In this document: one piece after another, positions 44,301-51,295 of the stretch | Layout of the letters: every line of letters starts with the position of its first letter | Numbering within the stretch: position 1 is the stretch's first letter | Assembly (NCBI GenBank): GCA_013298715.1 | Contig: JAAFIQ010000017.1 | Coordinates: 1-64,000 of the forward strand | Length of the DNA: 64,000 nt | Direction: 5' to 3' | Source: Bacteroidota bacterium | GTDB lineage: Bacteria > Bacteroidota > Bacteroidia > B-17B0 > Aurantibacillaceae | Notes under the pieces: model-generated | What the model saw: the letters and a program-made list of their open reading frames with translations, nothing else | The model's database searches: none | Told to the model about the DNA's origin: nothing | Program-made: the position numbers and the translations under genes

Positions 44301-45906
44301 TGTTATAATGTGAAGTTACAATATCCGTAATCCCATCTCCATCAAAATCGCCATTAATAGCAGACGTTGCAAAAGGCTTAATAGGGCCATTAAAAGTGCC
44401 AGGGGCAACAAGGGTTCCTGTTCCTAAAAAAACTGTCATTGAACTTGAAAGAAAATTAGTTACAGCTACATCAGGATTGGCATCCGCATTAAAAAAACCA
44501 ACTGTAAGCCCTGAAACTTGATTTCCTGGAACACCAAAAGAATTAGCCAAGGTAAATGTAATTGGGCTGTTTGTTCCGGTTCCGGCACTTAAGATAGTCA
44601 TATTCCCACCAGCATTTGCAGTTATAATATCTAAGCGCAAATCACCATTCATGTCTGCTAACTCAAGATTTATAGGATTGTTGCCACCAGTTGTTGCGTA
44701 ATTAATAGCAGTGGTAAAAGATCCAATTGGCGCTACACCGCGAAGGATGGACACGTTATTTGAGTTACGGTTAGAAACTGCTAGATCCATAAAACCATCG
44801 CTGTTGAAGTCAGTTATTGCAACGTCGGAAGGGTTTACACCTACTGTGTGCTGACTTAAAAAAGTAAACGCCCCTGCACCATTTCCTGTATATACTTGAA
44901 CCACGTTAGAAGCCGCAGTAACAACAACTAAATCTCTATTTAAATCGCCATTTATATCCTGAATCGCTACAGAAACAGGTTGATTTACAGAAGTGGTAAC
45001 GTTAGTAACAGGGGTAAAAAAACCATTTCCAGAGCCTAAATAAACTGAAACAAAATTTGAATTTTGATTCGGAATTAATAAATCCAAATTCCCATCGTTA
45101 TTAACGTCGGCGGTAGCTCCTTTTCTTGGATTAAGGCCAAGAGTGTAGCTTGAAGTTTCATTAAAAGTACCATTACCATCATTAATTTGAATGAACACTC
45201 TGTTGAGTACATCGTCAATCACAGCAATATCAAGGCGTGTATCATTATTAAAATCTCCTTTTATTAATGAACGTGGATTTCCAAAAGCCTTACTGAGTTC
45301 TCTTCCAGAAAAAGTTTGACCTTGGTTTAAAACTTTTACAAACGTATTATTTTTTGCTCTTGGTCCAATTAAATTACCTTTAGGTGTCATAACGACCGTG
45401 GTTAAACCAGGCTCAGTTGCAACAAAATCAAAAGCGGTATTACCAGTTACTGTGCCAGTATTTAATACATTAAAATTCGTTGAATAAGGTAGATAAAAAT
45501 CAGTACCAAGTCCAGCAATTCTTCCTTTAAGCCCTATTGTTTCTTGTCCAACGTTAGAGGCCAATACAAAATTTGCTGAAATATTGCTGGTTGAACGAAT
45601 GTAAATTCCTCTATTCTCTGTTGTATTGGCTAGTGAGTTAGTAATTAAAGAAAGTGAAGCTGTAACATTAATCAAAGTTGAAGTATTTGCAGGCAAATTA
45701 ATTGTAAATGTTAAACCAGCGCCATTTGCAGGTTGAACGGCAATAATTGTTGCAGGCGAGGCGTAGGTAATGAATTGAAAACCTGCGGTAGTAGTGCCAA
45801 TTGCATTTGGAACCTTAGGCGCAACAAACCAAAAACTGGTGTCAATTTGTGCAAAAAACCTAAATCCTGAAAGGAATAAAATCAGAAAAAGTAAACGTTT
45901 AGTCAT
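41326..45906 (-). CDS. Giant T9SS type B adhesin: IgGFc-like domain split by an FG-GAP propeller, Ig and PKD repeats
   Basis: 1526 residues with a signal peptide (about 1-19). The first half of an IgGFc-binding-like domain (about 20-200) is interrupted by seven FG-GAP/VCBS repeats (about 205-550; GDFNNDTRLDIAV, ADVNNDGNLDLLI, QDINGDLNRDLVV, TDFNSDGFMDLAV, ADMNGDLRLDIIT, FFNADANPDVAV, GDFDGDGITDIVT). The second half then resumes (about 555-830). Four Ig-like repeats (about 835-1205), three PKD domains (NWQWNFSDGT, YYWDFGGF, WVWDFGNGAG) and a type B sorting domain (PNIISPNNDGKNDIWRLDFI) follow. It is first in the leftward surface cluster. Confidence 0.9.
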   Translation of the reverse strand: MTKRLLFLILFLSGFRFFAQIDTSFWFVAPKVPNAIGTTTAGFQFITYASPATIIAVQPANGAGLTFTINLPANTSTLINVTASLSLITNSLANTTENRGIYIRSTSNISANFVLASNVGQETIGLKGRIAGLGTDFYLPYSTNFNVLNTGTVTGNTAFDFVATEPGLTTVVMTPKGNLIGPRAKNNTFVKVLNQGQTFSGRELSKAFGNPRSLIKGDFNNDTRLDIAVIDDVLNRVFIQINDGNGTFNETSSYTLGLNPRKGATADVNNDGNLDLLIPNQNSNFVSVYLGSGNGFFTPVTNVTTSVNQPVSVAIQDINGDLNRDLVVVTAASNVVQVYTGNGAGAFTFLSQHTVGVNPSDVAITDFNSDGFMDLAVSNRNSNNVSILRGVAPIGSFTTAINYATTGGNNPINLELADMNGDLRLDIITANAGGNMTILSAGTGTNSPITFTLANSFGVPGNQVSGLTVGFFNADANPDVAVTNFLSSSMTVFLGTGTLVAPGTFNGPIKPFATSAINGDFDGDGITDIVTSHYNSGSFAINTGNNTNLFTANILEHVYGNTFSTGVSELAGSLVAADKKIAMTASGGIQTTTNCPSFYADQLTNLTSIGKNYVLTNDASANTTFYVLSYLNGANVTITSGTTTVNTNLNSQETFSFNPQGNAISYVNSDIPVYLFSLNGNGCKLGGSQIAPAYCAGNYTTNFTRNFSDSLFLNIYTRNGYQSTFTLAVNNVSTNISPSNFTIVPGSANDFVAARIYYNTTQIPAGSNCILANEKDIFGLNIENKNIASGNAFSHLSSFNVTAFAKANVVPTATICGNSSFTLNGVVGGGPNTAIWTHGGFGALSFPNTTYTNNIYTPALLDTILKPVPQTTPATVGGVIKFVLTSTGICPSKSDTLKLYVKQPPLVNAGSTQFVCSNNPTVQLAGNVISTNSLGIWNAVAPANGTFTPSNNLLNSVYNLSNTDTALSKIKLILTSTGVAGCNPVIDTFRIIMKKAPLVKASTINPIIRCSNNPNVFLSGVVSGTTTNTGSWQTFGSGVFIPNNNSLVNNYIPSAADILAGTVKLKLSSTNNQECRKVMDSVNVVFTQPASVNLGPDLNSCKNNPQIALAASISGTVTNSGAWFGGAGTFTNTNTSLTPTYIASPAEAAAGFVVLSFSTTNNANCNSVNDQIRIDFRDKPTANFTVSSVCLNQQTNFTDLTVNTGGQGALTNWQWNFSDGTTSFSQNPTYTYSNAATYTTQLVVNNNFGCYDTIRRLNTVYALPNASFTVGRSCSGSAQLISFTDQSTIASTSGIAPSGYYWDFGGFGLSFAKDTSIIFPNQGVYNITHIVTSTNNCVSSITKSVNITPRPRAQFYAFVNTQPSLISNVGFADSSTAAISWVWDFGNGAGSQIQNPQTTYTANGTYTVSLTITDQFGCLSSISKTITINNVAEEIAQLIPNIISPNNDGKNDIWRLDFINVFYPDAEIEIYNRLGEQIYFSKGYSNAWDGSYKGTPLPVGAYFYIIKLNEANKENKIFKGSVTLLK

Positions 45907-46048
45907 AAATATCTTCGGCGAACGTTAAAATTCGCCACACGAATATAAAAATTTTTTTAATATTTTATGTTTTTTAACAATAAAATAATAAACAATTCTT
46001 GGGTATTAAAAATTGAACTACTTAAAATAGCTAACTTGCAAACATAAA

Positions 46049-46960
46049 ATGCAAATAAACAGAGCTTTAATTGAACCTTATAAAAACCTTGAATTGCTTG
46101 CAAAACAAGTTGTAGAAGGTTTTATAACAGGCATGCATAAAAGTCCGTTTCATGGATTTAGCGTTGAGTTTGCAGAGCATAGGCTTTATAATAAGGGAGA
46201 AAGCATTAAGCATATTGATTGGAAATTATTTGCACGTACTGAAAAGCTTTTCATAAAACGCTACGAGGAAGAAACCAATTTGCGTTGCCAAATTGTTATT
46301 GATACCTCAAGCAGTATGTTGTTTCCTAAAGAAAGTAAGGAAAACAAACTTAGTTTTAGTATTTACGCAGCTGCCGCTTTATGCGAATTACTAAAACAAC
46401 AACGCGATGCTTACGGGCTTACTCTTTTTAACGAAACGATTGAGCAGCACCTTGGCGCTAAAGGTAATCCGGCACATTTTCAACTTGTTTTTAACCAACT
46501 TAGCAATTTATTAGAAAACAAAAAAGAAAACCTTAATTCCAACCCAGCTTTGGCATTAAACCAAATAGCAGAAGTTGTGCATCAACGTTCTTTGATTATA
46601 ATTTTTAGCGATATGTTTGATAGTAGCCCAAATGAAGAAAAATTGTATTCGGCACTTCAACATTTAAAGTACAAGAAGCACGAGGTGGTTTTATTTCATG
46701 TTACAGATAAAAGCAAAGAAATAAATTTTGAGTTTGATAATAAGCCTTACCATTTTATTGATATTGAAACGGGCGAAGAACTAAAATTAAATCCAACACA
46801 AATAAAAGAAAAATACACCCAAGAATTAATTACCTACGTTGAAAAAATAAAAACTAAATGTGGGCAATTTAATATTGATTTTGTTGAAGCAGATATAAAT
46901 GAAGGTTTTGACACAATCCTTAGAACCTATATTGCTAAACGTACATTGATGATTAGGTAA
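46049..46960 (+). CDS. DUF58 domain protein with vWA-like fold
   Basis: 303 residues. The DUF58 signature lies at about 60-85 (IKHIDWKLFARTEKLFIKRY), followed by a vWA-like part with a MIDAS-type start (VIDTSSSMLFPKES, about 93-106) and IIIFSDMFD (about 190). Members usually sit with a MoxR AAA+ ATPase and act in respiration-, stress- or assembly-related modules (BatA-type in Bacteroidota). No moxR is in view, so the partner must lie elsewhere. It is divergent from the adhesin cluster and starts at ATG 46049. Confidence 0.85.
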   Translation: MQINRALIEPYKNLELLAKQVVEGFITGMHKSPFHGFSVEFAEHRLYNKGESIKHIDWKLFARTEKLFIKRYEEETNLRCQIVIDTSSSMLFPKESKENKLSFSIYAAAALCELLKQQRDAYGLTLFNETIEQHLGAKGNPAHFQLVFNQLSNLLENKKENLNSNPALALNQIAEVVHQRSLIIIFSDMFDSSPNEEKLYSALQHLKYKKHEVVLFHVTDKSKEINFEFDNKPYHFIDIETGEELKLNPTQIKEKYTQELITYVEKIKTKCGQFNIDFVEADINEGFDTILRTYIAKRTLMIR

Positions 46961-46963
46961 TTT

Positions 46964-46989
46964 CTCCAGAAAATTTTAGTTGTCTGGAG
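46964..46989 (+). terminator. Weak hairpin after the DUF58 gene
   Basis: CTCCAGA and TCTGGAG pair across a 12-nt loop, 4 bp after the stop. No clear T-run follows, so its action as a terminator is doubtful. Confidence 0.35.
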
Positions 46990-47084
46990 CAAAATCAAAT
47001 TACATCACTTAACAAATTAATTACATTGATTTATAAACACATCTCAATGATTTTATTACCTTTAATCTCTTATTACAATAAAAA

Positions 47085-48512
47085 ATGAATCATTTTAATA
47101 GAACCAAAATTGTTGCTACAATGGGTCCAGCAACGGAAGATATAAACGTGCTTGAAGGAATGTTTAACGAAGGACTTGATATTTGCCGTATTAACTTTAG
47201 TCATGGTGATTATGAGGCTGTTTTAAATAACGTAAAGAACATCAGAGAACTTAATAAAAAATTGAACCGCCATGTAGGTATTTTAGCCGATTTACAAGGA
47301 CCAAAACTACGTATTGGTGTAGTAAAGGATAACAAAGCAAATTTAGAACAAGGCAAACAAATTATAATTACAACCAAAGAATGCGAAGGCGACGAGAGCC
47401 GGGTTTACATTACTTACCCGCAATTTCCGCAAGATGTAAAAGTAGGAGAAACCGTTTTAATTGACGATGGGAAACTGCATTTAAAAGTATTAAGCACAAA
47501 CAATAAAGATGAAGTATTGTGCGAAATTTTGATTGGCGGAGTTTTGTCTTCAAAAAAAGGAGTAAACTTGCCAAACACCAAAATATCTTTGCCATGCTTA
47601 ACAGTAAAAGATATTCGAGATTTAGAATTTGCTTTAGAACAAGATTTTGATTGGATAGGTTTATCGTTTGTGCGAAGCGTAACTGATGTTGTTGAACTAA
47701 AAGAAATTATTAGGCACCGAAATAAGCGAGCCAAAGTAATAGCTAAAATTGAAAAACCCGAGGCCATAAAAGAAATTGATAACATTATTGATGTAACTGA
47801 TGGAATAATGGTTGCTCGCGGTGATTTAGGAGTTGAATTACCAATGGAGCAAGTGCCCTTATTGCAAAAAATGATTGTGCAGAAATGTGTGCAAATTGGT
47901 AAACCAGTTATTATTGCCACACAAATGATGGAGAGTATGATTACCAGCTATACCCCTACTCGTGCCGAAGTAAACGACGTTGCTAATGCTGTGATGGATG
48001 GCGCCGACGCTGTAATGTTAAGCGCAGAAACTAGTGTAGGTAAATACCCTGTAAAGGTAATTGAAATGATGCGACGCATAATTACCCAGGTTGAAGAGTT
48101 AGATGCGATTTATTACAAAGAACACACGCCGCAAACAAAAACTATTACTTATATAACCGATAGTATATGTTACAACGCTTGCTCATTAGCACACCACGCC
48201 AACGCACAAGCTATAATAAGTATGACTAATAGTGGCTACACTGCCTTTAAATTAAGTAGCCACAGACCCAAAGCACATATTTTTATTTTTACAGATAACG
48301 AATCATTGCTTACAACATTGAGCTTAATTTGGGGCATACGCGGGTTTTATTACAACAAATACGAAAGTACAGACGAAACCATAAACGATTTAAAAAAGTT
48401 TATAAAAGACGAAGGTTTTGTAAAAGACGATGATTTGGTTATTAACATTGCCAGTATGCCGATGAAAGAAAAAGGCAGAACCAATATGATGAAGTTGAGT
48501 TATATACAGTAA
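47085..48512 (+). CDS. pyk: Pyruvate kinase
   Basis: 475 residues; makes pyruvate and ATP from phosphoenolpyruvate. Motifs: TKIVATMGPATEDINVLEGM and RINFSHGDYE at the N-terminus, LADLQGPKLRIG, the metal/active-site region VIAKIEKPEAI with MVARGDLGVELP, and ATQMMESM. The C-terminal allosteric domain is present (about 350-475). Intact and of standard length. Confidence 0.96.
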   Translation: MNHFNRTKIVATMGPATEDINVLEGMFNEGLDICRINFSHGDYEAVLNNVKNIRELNKKLNRHVGILADLQGPKLRIGVVKDNKANLEQGKQIIITTKECEGDESRVYITYPQFPQDVKVGETVLIDDGKLHLKVLSTNNKDEVLCEILIGGVLSSKKGVNLPNTKISLPCLTVKDIRDLEFALEQDFDWIGLSFVRSVTDVVELKEIIRHRNKRAKVIAKIEKPEAIKEIDNIIDVTDGIMVARGDLGVELPMEQVPLLQKMIVQKCVQIGKPVIIATQMMESMITSYTPTRAEVNDVANAVMDGADAVMLSAETSVGKYPVKVIEMMRRIITQVEELDAIYYKEHTPQTKTITYITDSICYNACSLAHHANAQAIISMTNSGYTAFKLSSHRPKAHIFIFTDNESLLTTLSLIWGIRGFYYNKYESTDETINDLKKFIKDEGFVKDDDLVINIASMPMKEKGRTNMMKLSYIQ

Positions 48513-48719
48513 TACTAAGTTAATTTATTTAGTAATTAGATTAAATTAGAATGAATAATTTTTTATGCAAATATTGGATTACCTTTTTAGAACCCTTAAC
48601 TGCTAATAAAATCAGAGTCTATTACTAATTTAAATAATTAATTCCTATTCCTAAGACCGCAATTTCATCCATAAAACCAAGACTTAATTTATATCTCGTT
48701 TAAAGGTGATAAAAAATTT
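48513..48719. other. Intergenic region between the 3' ends of pyk and gmk
   Basis: About 207 bp of AT-rich DNA. No terminator of convincing strength, RNA or repeat was seen. Confidence 0.4.
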
Positions 48720-49295
48720 CTACCTCTTTCTCAAAAAATTTAAAACTACTTCTTCGGCCTTTTTGCAGGCTTCTTCTAAAACTTCGTTTATTATAAACAC
48801 ATCAAATAATTCTGCTGTTTTTAATTCTTTCTCGGCTTTGGCAATTCTTCTTACAATACTTTCTGGGCTATCAGTTTGACGCAAACGTAAACGCTCTTCT
48901 AAAATTTTTATACTTGGTGGCATCACAAAAATGGCTAGGGCATCGCCTTTAAATTGGCTTTTTAAATTTAAACCACCTTCTACATCAATATCAAAAATCA
49001 CAGCTTTACCAGTTTTCCAAATACGTTCTACCTCGCTTTTTAAGGTGCCATAATGTGTGCCTGCATAAACTTCTTCCCATTCTAAAAACTCCTTGTTTTC
49101 AACACGCTGCCTAAATTCATCTGCACTAAAATAAAAGTAATCCTTACCATTTTCTTCAATCCCTCTTTTGGCACGGCTGGTGGCCGAAATTGAAAAATCT
49201 ATTTTATCTGGAAATTGTTTTAGTAAATGCCTAACAATGGTTGTTTTACCGGAACCCGATGGAGCTGAAAAAATTATAAGTTTGCCACCTTTCAT
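48720..49295 (-). CDS. gmk: Guanylate kinase
   Basis: Phosphorylates GMP to GDP. I take ATG 49295 (MKGGKLIIFSAPSGSGKTTI), giving 191 residues; the frame extends to TTG 49301. P-loop SAPSGSGKTT is at about 9-18, GMP-binding parts are SRAKRGIEENGKDYFYFS and EWEEVYAGTHYGT. TATATTTG (49306-49299 on the minus strand) ends only 3 nt before the ATG, so the message may be nearly leaderless. It follows the glycosyltransferase gene by 16 bp. Confidence 0.95.
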   Translation of the reverse strand: MKGGKLIIFSAPSGSGKTTIVRHLLKQFPDKIDFSISATSRAKRGIEENGKDYFYFSADEFRQRVENKEFLEWEEVYAGTHYGTLKSEVERIWKTGKAVIFDIDVEGGLNLKSQFKGDALAIFVMPPSIKILEERLRLRQTDSPESIVRRIAKAEKELKTAELFDVFIINEVLEEACKKAEEVVLNFLRKR

Positions 49296-49311
49296 TTGCA
49301 AATATACAATT

Positions 49312-50055
49312 TTAAAAGAATTGTACGATTTTTCGGAGCGGTTTTAAATAAAGGGTAAACCAGAATGGTTTGCATTGATTTAGTTCCCAAGCTTTTCTGT
49401 CTTCTAAATTAGCGTTAATTCTATTTTTTAGGGTAATGTTACTTTTACCTCCAACACGCATTTTTACGGTAAATTTATTTAGATAACTTAATTTAATTTT
49501 TTGTTTATGTATAAAACGCAACATTAATTCGTAATCTGCAGCTGTTTTTAAATGCATATTAAACCCACCGTATTTAGCATAACAATCCTTTTTTACAAAA
49601 AATGTTGGATGTGGAGGCATCCATCCCCATTTAAAGGCATTTAGTGTGTAGTTTCCGCTTTTCCATTTACGTGTAATTTTATTTGTATTATCTTTTTCAA
49701 CATAATACAAATTTGCATAAACCGCATCAGCATTGGTTTTTGTAAACACACTTACATAATCTTGAATCACATTGTTATCAATAAAAAAATCGTCAGAATG
49801 TATTAAACCTATTACATCACCCGTAGCTATTGCTATTCCTTTGTTTAAGGCATCGTACAAACCGTTATCTTTTTCTGAAACAATTTTTGAAATACTGTTT
49901 TTGTATTTATCTATAATGGATAGGGTTTTATCGCTAGATAATCCATCAATGATAATGTACTCAATGTTTTTATAGGTTTGGTTGAGAACTGATTGAATTG
50001 TATTTTCAATAGTTTGCTCAGAATTATACGTGATTGTGATAATGGAAACTTTCAT
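49312..50055 (-). CDS. Family 2 glycosyltransferase
   Basis: 247 residues with a GT-A fold. It opens VSIITITYNSEQTIENTIQS and VLNQTY, and carries SEKDNGLYDALNKGIAIATG and the metal-binding IHSDDFF (about 87-93). A second conserved segment is WGWMPPHPTFFVKKDCYAKY with AADYELMLRF. It probably adds a sugar to a surface polysaccharide or lipid-linked glycan. Three bp separate it from the gmhB-like gene upstream, placing it in the heptose cluster. Confidence 0.88.
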   Translation of the reverse strand: MKVSIITITYNSEQTIENTIQSVLNQTYKNIEYIIIDGLSSDKTLSIIDKYKNSISKIVSEKDNGLYDALNKGIAIATGDVIGLIHSDDFFIDNNVIQDYVSVFTKTNADAVYANLYYVEKDNTNKITRKWKSGNYTLNAFKWGWMPPHPTFFVKKDCYAKYGGFNMHLKTAADYELMLRFIHKQKIKLSYLNKFTVKMRVGGKSNITLKNRINANLEDRKAWELNQCKPFWFTLYLKPLRKIVQFF

Positions 50056-50058
50056 GAA

Positions 50059-50601
50059 TTATAATGCCAAACTAAATTTGTAAAGTGAAGAAAAGGTTAC
50101 ATCTATCAATTCATTTTTTATATTTTCTGAATTAATGTAAACCGTTTTCATACCTGCATTTCTGCCAAACGCCATATCGCTTAGGCTATCTCCTACAATA
50201 ATACTTTTTGAGAAATCTATTTGAGGAAAATCTTGTTGTGCCTGCTTTGCCATGCCAATTCCTGGTTTACGGGTAGGATGATTTTCGTTTGCCAAGTAAG
50301 GCGAGTAATAAACTTTATCAATTTTTCCACCTAAATAAGAAATTTCATAATTCATGTTTTTATGAATAAGTTCTAAATCTTCAACGCGATATAGGCCTTT
50401 GCCAATTCCCTGCTGATTGGTAACAACAACTAAAATTCCGAATTTTGAATTTAGTAATGGCACTGCTTTTGTTACGTTTTCAATAAATTCAAATTCTATC
50501 CAATGCTTTACATAATCATTGTCTAACTTTTTATTAATTACACCATCACGGTCTAAAAACAACGTCCAGTTTTTATCAATATTCAAATCTTTTAAAATCA
50601 T
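50059..50601 (-). CDS. gmhB: D-glycero-D-manno-heptose bisphosphate phosphatase (GmhB-like)
   Basis: 180 residues of the HAD-IIIA type. The nucleophile motif LFLDRDGVINKKLDNDYV (about 16-33), VVTNQQGIGKGLY (motif II) and IIVGDSLSDMAFGRNAGM (motif III/IV) are all present. It removes one phosphate from heptose-1,7-bisphosphate in ADP- or GDP-heptose synthesis. Its start overlaps the end of the nucleotidyltransferase gene by 26 bp, indicating tight coupling. Confidence 0.85.
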   Translation of the reverse strand: MILKDLNIDKNWTLFLDRDGVINKKLDNDYVKHWIEFEFIENVTKAVPLLNSKFGILVVVTNQQGIGKGLYRVEDLELIHKNMNYEISYLGGKIDKVYYSPYLANENHPTRKPGIGMAKQAQQDFPQIDFSKSIIVGDSLSDMAFGRNAGMKTVYINSENIKNELIDVTFSSLYKFSLAL

Positions 50602-51295
50602 ATTGTGCTTTTAAATAATCCTCCGGAATTCCTATATCTATAAAGTAGCCATCATTAATAAAACCTGCAATGTTAATGGTATTAAAATGGCTTTCAAAAA
50701 TATCTTTTTCTATAGAAAAATTTGTTAAACCTTCTGACAAGTTAAAAAATGTACTCTTGTTTAAAATATATACACCGCCGTTAATTATACCTTCGGCGGT
50801 TGTTCCGGTTTTTTCTTTAAATGTTGTTATTATATTTTTAAATGTGGTAATGGTTCCATACCTTCCAGCATTATCAACCTTTCTAAGTGCTAACGCAAAT
50901 TGTGCTTTTGATTGAGCCTTTGCATCTAAATAATTTTTATAAAATTTTGTGAGGTTGATATTAAAATAAGAATCGCCGTTTAACACAATGCACTCTTTAC
51001 TTTCGCTTTTTGAAAATGCGTGTTTAATACCTCCACCTGTTCCGAGAGGGTTTTCTTCGTGCGCGTATAATACCTTAATTCCTAAGTATTCATTTTTAAA
51101 ATAATTTTCGATAACATTGGCCAAATGCCCGGTAGAAAGTATAACTTGCTTAAACCCATAATGCTTTAAATATAAAAATTGGTAATGCAAAAAAGGGAAA
51201 TCATTTATTGGTGCCATAGGTTTTGGCACATTGTTTAGTACTTGTTTTAACCGGGTTCCAAAGCCGCCGGCAAGAATTATTGCAGTAGTTATCAT
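50576..51295 (-). CDS. hddC: Sugar-phosphate nucleotidyltransferase (HddC-like)
   Basis: 239 residues. The nucleotide-binding start is IILAGGFGTRLKQVLNNVPK, followed by KPMAPINDFPFLHYQF, NPLGTGGGIKHAF and VLNGDSYFNI. This matches the D-glycero-D-manno-heptose-1-phosphate guanylyltransferase group, and the gmhA and gmhB neighbours support that reading over other NDP-sugar pyrophosphorylases. It directly abuts the SpoIIE-type gene. Confidence 0.8.
   Translation of the reverse strand: MITTAIILAGGFGTRLKQVLNNVPKPMAPINDFPFLHYQFLYLKHYGFKQVILSTGHLANVIENYFKNEYLGIKVLYAHEENPLGTGGGIKHAFSKSESKECIVLNGDSYFNINLTKFYKNYLDAKAQSKAQFALALRKVDNAGRYGTITTFKNIITTFKEKTGTTAEGIINGGVYILNKSTFFNLSEGLTNFSIEKDIFESHFNTINIAGFINDGYFIDIGIPEDYLKAQYDFKRFEY

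Noticed and set aside
47414-47920. 168-residue frame antisense to pyruvate kinase
   Set aside because: Shadow of a strongly conserved gene; the sequence shows no family pattern of its own. The same reasoning removes the antisense frames at 6703-7173 and 8855-9217.
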